Source: Bernardetia sp963719525 (GTDB lineage: Bacteria > Bacteroidota > Bacteroidia > Cytophagales > Bernardetiaceae). Taken from it: 64,000 nt of DNA. The notes under the pieces were generated by a model. The model did not search any database. It had not been told where the DNA came from and worked only from the letters and a program-made list of their open reading frames with translations. Shown piece after piece: positions 28,086 through 40,900 of this stretch. Position 1 is the stretch's first letter. Every line of letters starts with the position of its first letter. The stretch is taken from NCBI GenBank assembly GCA_963719525.1, contig CAVRCG010000004.1, forward strand, positions 1,984,001-2,048,000, given 5' to 3'. A program made the translations under genes and the position numbers.

Positions 28086-28190
28086 ATACAAAATAGTATA
28101 AAAATAATTTAATTACGATTAAAAAAAATCTGTGTTTTATCTGTCTAATCTGTAATATCCGTGTTCCACAAAAAAAGTAGGGTACAATAG
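28086..28190 (+). repeat. 105-bp direct repeat, copy 1
   Basis: Starts ATACAAAATAGTAT and ends AGTAGGGTACAATAG. It contains three spaced ATCTGT words and ATCCGTGTTCC. About nine-tenths of positions match copy 2, which starts 328 bp later. Confidence 0.8.
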
Positions 28191-28210
28191 ATTGAAAATA
28201 CAGATACATA

Positions 28211-28406
28211 CAGGGTATGTTCATAAAAAATAACGGACTTTGCAAATATGTTTAATCAAATAAGTTATACCATTTTTTCAACTTTGAGAGTCCTTTCAGA
28301 AGGCTGTCAATAGTTGGCAGAAATAAGTCCTTCTGTATCCAAACTATTGTCAGAGTTAGTTTGGATTACCAAAAACTACTGACAAAGTAGTTATGAACAT
28401 GCCTTG
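28211..28406. mobile_element. Putative 196-bp MITE-like element with TA flanks
   Basis: Ends CAGGGTATGTTCATAA (28211-28226) and the complement of CAAGGCATGTTCATAA (28391-28406), 14 of 16 matching. A TA dinucleotide abuts both ends (28209-28210 and 28407-28408), as in TA-targeting elements. It has no coding capacity. It contains interspersed hairpin copy 2 near its right end and lies exactly between the two 105-bp direct repeats. Confidence 0.55.
28341..28390. repeat. Interspersed hairpin repeat, copy 2
   Basis: AAACTATTGTCAGAGTTAG, GGATTACCAAAA and ACTACTGACAAAGTAG match copy 1 (20288-20342). AAACT(A)TTGTCAG pairs with CTGACAA. A related inverted word, CTGTCAATAGTTGG, precedes it at 28304-28317. 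Confidence 0.6.
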
Positions 28407-28413
28407 TAAATAT

Positions 28414-28518
28414 ATACAAAATAGTATCAAAATGATTTAATTCTAATCAAAAAAAATCTGTGTTTTATCTGTCTAATCTGTAATATCCGTGTTCCATAAA
28501 AAAAGTAGGGTACAGTAG
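28414..28518 (+). repeat. 105-bp direct repeat, copy 2
   Basis: Repeats copy 1 (28086-28190) with a few substitutions, for example TCAAAATGATTTAATTC against TAAAAATAATTTAATTA. The core from ATCTGTGTTTTATCTGTC to ATCCGTGTTCC is identical. Confidence 0.8.
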
Positions 28519-28693
28519 TAATTCGCATTCATCTGTATTCAAAATCCTATAAATCCTACTAATTCTTTACCAATCAGTTCTATGCTTTCAAAAAGAAATT
28601 TATTCTAACTTCTAAAATCTACCTTCTAAATTGGTTTTTCATTTATCAAAACAAAACCTTCACTCCTTACGTACTAACAAAGTCCTTACGAAT

Positions 28694-28725
28694 TTTGATT
28701 TTTATAGAAATAATGACTATTTTTG
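28694..28725 (+). promoter_or_regulatory. Bacteroidota-type promoter for the plus-strand giant gene
   Basis: TTTG (28694-28697), 20-nt spacer, TATTTTTG (28718-28725). It lies about 200 nt upstream of the chosen ATG at 28927. Confidence 0.55.
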
Positions 28726-28926
28726 TAAAGTCTTACAAAGGCAAATTCTACGCTACTACTACAATCAACAAAAAATCAACACATTTTATCTCTCTACAAA
28801 GTAATTTTCTACGTACAATTGCTTAAATTAGAGTTGCTAAATAATCTTTACTTAAAGTATTTGATTACTATCTTTCATCGACCTATCAAAACTGCTATCT
28901 ATATGAACTTACACTTACTTATGACT

Positions 28927-31900
28927 ATGAAAAATATATTTTACAGAAATAGCTTATCTCTTCTTTGCTTGTTTATTCTGCTTTTGCAAGGGAATAGTCT
29001 ATTAGGACAAACAACACAAAATGCAGGTAATTGGAGTACTCCTTCTACTTGGGTAGGTAATGCAGTACCTGCTGTTGGTGCAAGTGTTACCATTGCTCAT
29101 GATGTAACTTTAGATTTTTCTGCGACAGTAAATAACCTTACAATCAATGGAGGTGCTACTCTTACACAAGAGAGTATTTTACGTATAACAGGTAACTGGA
29201 TAAATAATGGAACTTTTAGTGCAGGAACAACACCACCAAATTTTGTAAGCTTTGAAGGTGGAAACGATCAAACTGTTACTTCTGTATCGCCTATTACTTT
29301 TACTAGATTAAGACTTACTAAAACATTTCCTACTACTAGTAGTGTTACCTTTCTTCTAGCAGGTCAGAATGTAATAGTTACCGAAAACCTAGACCTTTCA
29401 GGTGGGCGTATAATATTGACAGGCTCTACTATTTTAGACTGCTCAAGTGCTACAACTTTTGGTTATACACCAAATAGTTGGGTAGAAACTCAAGGTACAA
29501 GTTTTTTCAGAAGACGTATAGGTCTTATGTCTGTAGGGGATAATATATTCAGAGAATTTGAAGCTTCTGGAGCTCCAGCAAATACTATTATTGATGTAAG
29601 ATTCACCCCAAGTATTTTACCAGTTATCACAGGTACTAATCCTGCAAATGGTATGTGGACGATTGTTGCGCCTACTAATCTTACATTTGCTTTCTATAAT
29701 ACAGGTGCTTCTCCTTCGACAGGAAAAATACACAAGTTACAGACAGGAATTTGGGTAGAAAAAGGTACTAATCCTTCTCCTTTTACTTTGCAAACTCCAG
29801 ATGGTTCAGGTACTTATACTATTTTTACGCCTTCTGATCCTGTTTTTCCTGCTATTGGTTTTTCTCCTACAAGTGGTAAAGTTGCTGACCCCATAACCAT
29901 TACAGGAACTGGTTTTGCAACACCACATACTAATAATACTGTTTATTTTGGAGATGTAAAGGCAACTAGTATTGCAGGAACTACTACTAGTTTGACAGTT
30001 AGAGTACCACAAGGATCGGTTTCTCAAAATGTCATTTATGTAAGAAATAATACATTGCCTCTCTATGCTAATTCTCTTATTGTATCGCCTTATTTTTTTA
30101 GAACTACGAATGCTTCTAGTTCTACTGTTACTAATTTAAGATATAATGCTTCATCTTATTCAACAAGTTCTAATTCACGATCAAGTGTAATAGCTGACTT
30201 TAATAATGATGATAATATGGATTTATATTCCATAGGTTCAGGACAACTTTTTTTAGGTAATGGAGATGGTACTCTAGGTACACCTACTCTTTATACAATA
30301 GGAAATCAAGGTGGAGGAGCTGCTGCTGATTTCAATGGAGATGGTAATATAGATGTTATTATACTAGGAGCAGGAGGTGGCACACAAGCTCATATTTTAC
30401 TAGGTAATGGTCTGGGAGGTTTAAATTTTCATGCAAATATAGGAGATAATCGTAACGATGTAGAAGTTGCAGATATGGATAATGATGGAGACATGGATTT
30501 AGTAATTGCTAATTTTGCTGGAAATAATGTTCGAACTTATATAAATGATGGTGCTGCTAATTTTACTTATGCATTTGCACAAGATAATCGTTCTCTTACT
30601 AATGCAACTGATGTGTTTTTAGCAGATTTTAATCGTGATGGATTTGTTGATATAGCATCAGGAGCACAAGGTACAGGTTGTTATGTCGCTTTAAATGATG
30701 GTAGTGGTCGTGTAAATAATTTTACAGCTTGGGCTTTTTACAATTATGGACAGGCTGGTTCTTATATTTCAGGGGCTGATTTTGATAACGATGGAGACAT
30801 AGATTTGGTAGGTTCAGGTAGATCTGCTTCTGGTGTTTTCTTAATGCTTAATAATGGAAACGGTCTTTTTTCAGTACCTTCTAATCTAACACCAACAGGT
30901 TCGTCAGATGCAAGAGGATTAGTTGCAGCAGATTTTAATAATGATGGAAATGCTGATATTGCTTATACTCAATATGGTTCAGGAGGAGGAATAAGAGTAA
31001 GATTAGGCAATGGTAATGGTACGTTCCAAACAGCTATTACTTTAAATACACCTGCTACTGCTGGTGGGTTTATTCAAGTAGCAGATTTTAATAATGATAA
31101 CTACTCTGACTTTAATGTAGCTTATCTAAATGGTCAGACTTCGGTACATATTTATAAACCTATTCTTTATTCTCGTCAAAATGGTAACTGGAATAATCCT
31201 AATACATGGAGTAAAGATGCTTGTGGAGGTGCAACAGCAGGTATAATTCCCGATCAATTTACAGATGTTGTAATTTGTAATAATGTTACTCTTAATGCCA
31301 ATTCTTCTTGTAAAGATCTAACAATAAATGCTAGTTCTAATCTTGATGTAACTACTACTAACTATGCACTAAACATAACAGGAAACTGGGTAAGTAATGG
31401 AACATTCAACCCAAGATCAGGAACAGTAACTTTTAGTGGAACGGCTCAAGACATTGGAGGAAGTGGTGTTACCGATTTCAATAACATTACCTTTAATAAT
31501 CCAACTACTGCTAGTACAGTTTCTTTATTTAATTCAGTAAATGTACAGGGAGGAGTTACTTTCGGAGCTAACGGACCTAACGGAACAAAAGTAACTTTAG
31601 GAAATCATAATTTTACTGTAAATGGAGATATAAACGCCGCAGATAATAATTCTTATTTTGTTACAGATGGTACAGGTAACTTAATACGCCCTGTGGCTAG
31701 TGCAACTGTTTTACAGACAAGAGGTTTTCCTATAGGTTATACTAGTGACAGATATACTCCTGTTGCAGTAAGAGCAGAACTTTCACATAACTTAGGAAAT
31801 GTTTCTGTAAAAGTAAGACCAATAGGAACAAGTCCAGATATAGATTCTCACGACCAAGCAATGCGTTATATTGCCGATATAGAGCCAAGTATGGATGGAA

Positions 31901-34900
31901 ATGCTGTTGTTACGATGACTTGGTCAAATACAACAGATTATGTTACATCAACCCCTCTCTCTGGTCATGGTATATACTATAATAATGGTTCTGGAGCTAT
32001 TAATCAAGATATACCAGGAACAACTAATGCTACATCAGCAGTAGTAGATGAACAACTACTAGCCTCTACTGTAACTTACTCTTTTGGTGTTTTTGTACCT
32101 CTTGCTACACCAGATTATACAATTATTACAAGTGGAACAGATTTAATAATTACAGACCAAACTGGAAATATAAGTCCAGAAACACTCACTATAACTCAAA
32201 GTGGAACTGATCTTATAATTAATAATAGCGATCCAACAAGAACATATAAGGTTAATGGTAATCCTGTTACTTCATTTGCTACTAGCGCAACTGTTCCTTT
32301 ATCTGGTATTACTTCTATCACAATAAATGCAGAAGGAGGCGATGATATTATTACTATTGGAGCTTTTAGTTCTAATTTACCTTCCCTAACCATAAAAGGA
32401 GGTACAGGAACAAATACAGTCAATTTTAATGGAGATATTACTTTTGATGTAAATGAAAATTTACTTGTCCAAACAGACATAAATGAAGTAAACTTTGCAG
32501 CAAGTGCTAATGTTGTTTTACAAGATGACGGTAAAGCAGAAATAGAAGCAAGTAGAAATATTCTTTTCAATACTGGAAGTTCATTAGCTACTGCTGCTGG
32601 AAATATTACTTTAAAAGCTAATCAACAAGCTACTCCTACTACTGGAGATTTTAAAGGTATTGATATAAGAACTGCTACCATACAAACAACTAATGGTATT
32701 ATTGATTTGAGTGGTAGAGGAGGAGACGATGCAATGGGCGAACAATTTGGAGTACGTTTATTAAATGGCAGTCAAGTTATTGGTGGCAGTAGTAACTCAC
32801 TAACCATAACAGGTACAGGGGGAGCTTCTACAGGAAGTTCTAATTATGGTGTACGAGTTATAGGTGCTGCTTCTCTTACTTCTATTATTACTTCTACTGG
32901 TGGCGACGTAAATGTAATAGGTTTTGGTGGTGGTAGTGGTTCGTCTATTTTTAATTGTGGAGTTGCTGTACAAGCAGATGGAAAAATTTCAGCAGGTAAT
33001 ATGGGGAAAGTTACCGTAACTGGAACAGGAGGAAATACAATAGGTAATTTTAACTATGGTGTACATATAACTGATTTCAATTCCGAAATCACTTCTAATG
33101 GAGGCGAAATAAACGTAACAGGTTTTGGTGGTGGAAGTGGTACATCAAATTCTAATCGTGGTATAAACCTACAAAGTGCATCCACAGGGATTCGTTCAGT
33201 TGGTAACATAACCGTAACTGGTACAGGAGGAGGTTCTATAGGAGGTAATAATTGGGGTGTTAATATGCAAGCAGGTAGTGGAATTACTTCAACTGGCACA
33301 GGAACTCTTTCTGTTAATGGAAATGGTGGAGCGGGTACAACAGGAGATAATAATATAGGGGTAAATATACTAATAAATAGTAAAATCACTTCAAGTGGAA
33401 CAGGAACTGTTACCGTTACTGGAAATGGTGGTACAGGTGCAGGAGATAACAATCATGGTATATTATTAAATGGAATTGGATCATTAATTACTTCAAGTGG
33501 TGGTACTGTAAATGTAACAGGTACAAAAGGTGGAAGTACAAATCTAAATACTGCTGATATTTTTCTTGAAGGTGGACAAATTACTTCTACTACTGGTAAT
33601 ATTATAATAGATGCAACTACAGCAGGAGGATTTCTTCCAGCAACAACAGGCGTAGTAGATGTAAGTACAACTAGTACACAAAGTTTGCAATTTGCTGCCA
33701 ACTCAACTCTTCGTTTGATGATAAATGGAACTGACCCATTGTCAGACTATGATCAACTAAATGTAGCAGGAAATATAGATCTTAATGGTGCAGAATTAAA
33801 TTTTTATACAACAAATTCATTTAATACAACGGTAGTAGCAGGAGATGTATTTACTATTGTAGAAAATGATGGTACAGATGCTATTAATGGTACTTTCAAT
33901 GGTCTTCCAGAAGGTGCAATTATTCCAAATTTTTTAGGCTCTACACTTGATGCACAGATTACATATACAGGTGGTTCACCAGAGAACAATGATGTAGTCC
34001 TTGAAGTAGTGAATCCTCCTCTTCCCACCCAACCCATAGGTAACCGAGGAATGTATTTTGATGGAGTGGATGATTATGTGGATATAGGTTCAGGAACATC
34101 TTTAGATGCAGAATTAGAAAGTACTTCATTTACTATATCTGCTTGGATAAAACTACAAGAACTTGATAAAATACAAACTATTTTCTCAAAATGGCAAGAA
34201 ACAGCAGCATCTACTGTATTGTTTACAGTTCAGGCTAATAATAGATTAAAAGTAAAACCCAATACAGGACTTTCAGGTTTTGAATCTACGTCTGCTTTAC
34301 AGAAGAATAAATGGACACACGTAGCAGCTACTTATGATGGAGCAGAGGTAAACTTATTTATAGATGGTTTGCCAGCAGGGACAACATCTTATACATTACC
34401 GTTTGGTACTTCTTCCCAACCCATACGTATTGGAGCAGCAGCAGATGATGGTGGAAGTCTCAATCGTTTCTTTGACGGACAACTAGACGAAGTAAAAGTA
34501 TTTTCAGAAGCACTTAGTGCAGGGCAAATACAAGCTACTATGGCAAGTACAGATCCTATGGAAACAGATTTAATTGGCTATTGGGACTTTGGAACAGGCT
34601 TTGGAAGTGAAGCAGCAGATGAAACAGCAAACGGTAATAACGGAACATTAACTAACGCTCCCCTTTGGGCATTACGAGTAAAAAATGAAAATGATACAGG
34701 AATAGAAAGTTTAAGACAAGTTATTATAGAAGCGAATGGACTAGCAGGAAAAAACTATATTGATTTTAGTATTCCTACTAGTTTTGCACCTTTTCAAATT
34801 GATTTAGCTACCAACTTAGATCCTATTGACGAATCTATTTTTATTGATGGAACTTCTCAAGAAGGTTTTGTTCCTTATTTTTCTACTGGAATGATACGGA

Positions 34901-37900
34901 TAGATGGGGGAGGTAGTTCTAATTATTTTGCTAGATTTATGAGTACAGCAAATAATTCAGAGGTGTATGGTTTATGGGTGTCAAGGTTTAATAGTTATGG
35001 CGTAATGTCCCAAACTGATGATTTTCAATTTGGAGCAGTAAACAAAGGAAATGTAATTAGTCAAATCAACGACGCTATAGGCTCTGGAAATGCTTTAATA
35101 CTTGATAGTGGAAATTCTCCTATCGTTAAAGGAAATCGTTTTGGGACTACTCCTGAAGGAACAGCAGTAGCAGCAAATGCAGGAAATGGAATTAATGTAA
35201 ATGCAGCCACTAATTCACAAATTGGTGGACAAAGAGGTACAACAATAGGTGACCAAGGAGAGGGAAATCTTATTTCTGGAAATACACAAGGAGGTATTAT
35301 AATATTTAATGACGGACATACCATACAAGGAAATTTAATAGGAACTAATATTACTCAAGATGCAGGTATCCCAAATGGAACTTCAAGTTCAAATTCAGGT
35401 ATAAGGCTAAACTGTTCTTCTTGTACTTCTGCATCTGCTATTACCAATATTGGAGGCTCTATAGCAAACCGTTTGGGAAATATTATAGGTTACAATTCAG
35501 TAGGTATTAGTATCGGTTCTCCTAATGTAAGAGTACAAGGAAATTTAGTAGGTATTAATCAGAATAATACCGCCATTCCTAATGCTTTTGATGGAGTGAG
35601 TATAGATAATTATTTTGTATCTGTGGATCCAACTAACATAATTATAGGTAGCAATGGTGTAGATTTACGTAACATTATTTCAAATAATACAGGAATGGGA
35701 GTTACTATCAGTGGTGGAAATGGTTCTCAGGTAATAGGAAATAGTATTTATAACAATGGTGTGAGTTCTGGCTATGGGGTTAGAGTAGCCTCTAGTACAA
35801 ATAACAAAATCTCTCAAAATAGCATCTACCAAAACACAAGTGGAGGGATTCAACTTAGTGCAGGAAATAATGGTAAAGTTACTCCTATAATAGACATAGC
35901 TACCCCTACACTTGTTTCAGGAACTTGTGTGTTATGTAGTAATGGCGATATCATTGAAGTATTTAGAGATAATGTTTCTACGGTCAAGCAAGGGCAAGAT
36001 TATTTAGGTTCTACTACTGTAGATGGTTCTAACAATTGGAGTTTGTCTTCATTCTCTGTCCCTTTAACTAATGGTGATTTTATTACAGCAACAGCAACTG
36101 ATGTAGGAACAACTGATAACGATACTTCTCCTTTTTCTGCTGCTGAAGAAGTAACAAATGTAGAGATAAATGTAGAAGGAAATGGAAATGATATTGCAGA
36201 TGGGGACAATACACCAGTTTTAAGTGATGATACTGATTTTGGGAATATAAGTATTGGTACTCCTAGAGTTGTAACTTATACTATCCAAAATACAGGAACT
36301 GGAAACTTAATAGTTTCTTCTATTATAGTAAGTGGAACAAATTCTGCTAAATTTGTAGTAGGTAATATTATTCTTCCTAACACAATAACAGGAATAGGAG
36401 ATGTTACTTTTGATGTTACATTTACTCCTACAGTAGTAGGTAGTAGAACTGCAACCATTACCATTAATAATAATGATGCTGATGAAGCTGCTTATGACTT
36501 TGCTGTAATTGGAAATGTAACTTGTCCAGTTATCAGTTTATCTCCAACTACTTTGACAAATGGAACGGCAAATAGTGCTTACACTCAAACACTTACATCA
36601 GGTGGAGGAGTTGGACCTTATTTGTATGCTCTAAGTACAGGTGCTTTACCAGCAGGATTGACTTTGGCAAGCAATGGAGATATTAGTGGCACACCAACTG
36701 TAACAGGAACATTTCCTTTTGATGTTACTTCAACCGATGGAAATGGTTGTACAGGAGTTCAAAGTTATAGTTTAAGTATTGGTTGTCCAGTTATTAGTTT
36801 GTCTCCCACTACATTATCAAATGGAACGGCAAATAGTGCTTACACTCAAACACTTACATCAGGTGGAGGAGTTGGAATTTATGCTTATACTTTAACGAGT
36901 GGAAGTTTACCAACAGGATTGACTTTGGTAAATAATGGAGATATTAGTGGCACACCAACTGTAACAGGAACATTTCCTTTTGATGTTACTTCAACCGATG
37001 GAAATGGTTGTACAGGAGTTCAAAGTTATAGTTTAAGTATTGGTTGTCCAGTTATTAGTTTGTCTCCCACTACATTATCAAATGGAACGGCAAATAGTGC
37101 TTACACTCAAACACTTACATCAGGTGGAGGAGTTGGAATTTATGCTTATACTTTAACGAGTGGAAGTTTACCAACAGGATTGACTTTGGTAAATAATGGA
37201 GATATTAGTGGCACACCAACTGTAACAGGAACATTTCCTTTTGATGTTACTTCAACCGATGGAAATGGTTGTACAGGAGTTCAAAGTTATAGTTTAAGTA
37301 TTGGTTGTCCAGTTATTAGTTTGTCTCCCACTACATTATCAAATGGAACGGCAAATAGTGCTTACACTCAAACACTTACATCAAGTGGAGGAGTTGGAAT
37401 TTATGCTTATACTTTAACGAGTGGAAGTTTACCAACAGGATTGACTTTGGCAAGTAATGGAGATATTAGTGGCACACCAACTGTAACAGGAACATTTCCT
37501 TTTGATGTTACTTCAACCGATGGAAATGGTTGTACAGGAGTTCAAAGTTATAGTTTAAGTATTGGTTGTCCAGTTATTAGTTTGTCTCCCACTACATTAT
37601 CAAATGGAACGGCAAATAGTGCTTACACTCAAACACTTACATCAGGTGGAGGAGTTGGAATTTATGCTTATACTTTAACGAGTGGAAGTTTACCAACAGG
37701 ATTGACTTTGGCAAGTAATGGAGATATTAGTGGCACACCAACTGTAACAGGAACATTTCCTTTTGATGTTACTTCAACCGATGGAAATGGTTGTACAGGA
37801 GTTCAAAGTTATAGTTTAAGTATTGGTTGTCCAGTTATTAGTTTGTCTCCCACTACATTATCAAATGGAACGGCAAATAGTGCTTACACTCAAACACTTA

Positions 37901-40900
37901 CATCAGGTGGAGGAGTTGGAATTTATGCTTATACTTTAACGAGTGGAAGTTTACCAACAGGATTGACTTTGGTAAATAATGGAGATATTAGTGGCACACC
38001 AACTGTAACAGGAACATTTCCTTTTGATGTTACTTCAACCGATGGAAATGGTTGTACAGGAGTTCAAAGTTATAGTTTAAGTATTGGTTGTCCAGTTATT
38101 AGTTTGTCTCCCACTACATTATCAAATGGAACGGCAAATAGTGCTTACACTCAAACACTTACATCAAGTGGAGGAGTTGGAATTTATGCTTATACTTTAA
38201 CGAGTGGAAGTTTACCAACAGGATTGACTTTGGCAAGTAATGGAGATATTAGTGGCACACCAACTGTAACAGGAACATTTCCTTTTGATGTTACTTCAAC
38301 CGATGGAAATGGTTGTACAGGAGTTCAAAGTTATAGTTTAAGTATTGGTTGTCCAGTTATTAGTTTGTCTCCCACTACATTATCAAATGGAACGGCAAAT
38401 AGTGCTTACACTCAAACACTTACATCAGGTGGAGGAGTTGGAATTTATGCTTATACTTTAACGAGTGGAAGTTTACCAACAGGATTGACTTTGGCAAGTA
38501 ATGGAGATATTAGTGGCACACCAACTGTAACAGGAACATTTCCTTTTGATGTTACTTCAACCGATGGAAATGGTTGTACAGGAGTTCAAAGTTATAGTTT
38601 AAGTATTGGTTGTCCAGTTATTAGTTTGTCTCCCACTACATTATCAAATGGAACGGCAAATAGTGCTTACACTCAAACACTTACATCAGGTGGAGGAGTT
38701 GGAATTTATGCTTATACTTTAACGAGTGGAAGTTTACCAACAGGATTGACTTTGGTAAATAATGGAGATATTAGTGGCACACCAACTGTAACAGGAACAT
38801 TTCCTTTTGATGTTACTTCAACCGATGGAAATGGTTGTACAGGAGTTCAAAGTTATAGTTTAAGTATTGGTTGTCCAGTTATTAGTTTGTCTCCCACTAC
38901 ATTATCAAATGGAACGGCAAATAGTGCTTACACTCAAACACTTACATCAGGTGGAGGAGTTGGAATTTATGCTTATACTTTAACGAGTGGAAGTTTACCA
39001 ACAGGATTGACTTTGGCAAGTAATGGAGATATTAGTGGCACACCAACTGTAACAGGAACATTTCCTTTTGATGTTACTTCAACCGATGGAAATGGTTGTA
39101 CAGGAGTTCAAAGTTATAGTTTAAGTATTGGTTGTCCAGTTATTAGTTTGTCTCCCACTACATTATCAAATGGAACGGCAAATAGTGCTTACACTCAAAC
39201 ACTTACATCAGGTGGAGGAGTTGGAATTTATGCTTATACTTTAACGAGTGGAAGTTTACCAACAGGATTGACTTTGGCAAGTAATGGAGATATTAGTGGC
39301 ACACCAACTGTAACAGGAACATTTCCTTTTGATGTTACTTCAACCGATGGAAATGGTTGTACAGGAGTTCAAAGTTATAGTTTAAGTATTGGTTGTCCAG
39401 TTATTAGTTTGTCTCCCACTACATTATCAAATGGAACGGCAAATAGTGCTTACACTCAAACACTTACATCAGGTGGAGGAGTTGGAATTTATGCTTATAC
39501 TTTAACGAGTGGAAGTTTACCAACAGGATTGACTTTGGTAAATAATGGAGATATTAGTGGCACACCAACTGTAACAGGAACATTTCCTTTTGATGTTACT
39601 TCAACCGATGGAAATGGTTGTACAGGAGTTCAAAGTTATAGTTTAAGTATTGGTTGTCCAGTTATTAGTTTGTCTCCCACTACATTATCAAATGGAACGG
39701 CAAATAGTGCTTACACTCAAACACTTACATCAGGTGGAGGAGTTGGAATTTATGCTTATACTTTAACGAGTGGAAGTTTACCAACAGGATTGACTTTGGC
39801 AAGTAATGGAGATATTAGTGGCACACCAACTGTAACAGGAACATTTCCTTTTGATGTTACTTCAACCGATGGAAATGGTTGTACAGGAGTTCAAAGTTAT
39901 AGTTTAAGTATTGGTTGTCCAGTTATTAGTTTGTCTCCCACTACATTATCAAATGGAACGGCAAATAGTGCTTACACTCAAACACTTACATCAGGTGGAG
40001 GAGTTGGAATTTATGCTTATACTTTAACGAGTGGAAGTTTACCAACAGGATTGACTTTGGTAAATAATGGAGATATTAGTGGCACACCAACTGTAACAGG
40101 AACATTTCCTTTTGATGTTACTTCAACCGATGGAAATGGTTGTACAGGAGTTCAAAGTTATAGTTTAAGTATTGGTTGTCCAGTTATTAGTTTGTCTCCC
40201 ACTACATTATCAAATGGAACGGCAAATAGTGCTTACACTCAAACACTTACATCAGGTGGAGGAGTTGGAATTTATGCTTATACTTTAACGAGTGGAAGTT
40301 TACCAACAGGATTGACTTTGGTAAATAATGGAGATATTAGTGGCACACCAACTGTAACAGGAACATTTCCTTTTGATGTTACTTCAACCGATGGAAATGG
40401 TTGTACAGGAGTTCAAAGTTATAGTTTAACTATTGATTGTCCAGTATCAACAGCAACCCTCTCAATAACTAGCACTACACCAGTCTGCCCAAATACAGAC
40501 ATAAACTTTATAGCTACAACCACTTCTACAGGAACTCTTAATTATAAGTTCTATGTCAATGGTAACTTGGAACAAAATTCAAGTTCAAATACTTTTACTG
40601 CAAATGGACTAGTTACAGGAAATACAGTTTATGTGGAAATAGAAAACACGGTTACTTCTTGTACTGCAACTAGTAATTTAATTACGATGACTGTTGCAGA
40701 TAACCAACCACCAGTACTAACTCCACAACCAAACTTCACAAAGAACACAGACCCAACAAACTGTTATTACACAAACCGAACAAGTACAACAAGTACACGT
40801 ATTCCAAACGGAACGGCAATTGATAATTGTGGAGTAGCTTCCTACCGTTATGTATTGAGTGGAGCAACTTTAGCAGATATGCCTTCTTTAGAAGGAATTC

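Larger units (their letters stand above)
27759..28926. other. Gene-free 1.17-kb spacer between divergent giant genes, rich in repeats
   Basis: No convincing gene is seen; a 78-codon minus-strand frame at 28009-28245 has no family features and overlaps a repeat. The spacer holds promoters for both genes, two direct 105-bp repeats (28086-28190, 28414-28518), and a palindrome-ended 196-bp element between them (28211-28406). Confidence 0.7.

Noticed and set aside
28009..28245. 78-codon minus-strand frame in the giant-gene spacer
   Set aside because: Half of it lies in the 105-bp direct repeat; no homology-like features.
36523..40437. CRISPR-like regular repeats
   Set aside because: The repeats are contiguous 261-bp coding units in one frame with no spacers; the same holds for the 237-bp and 75-bp arrays.
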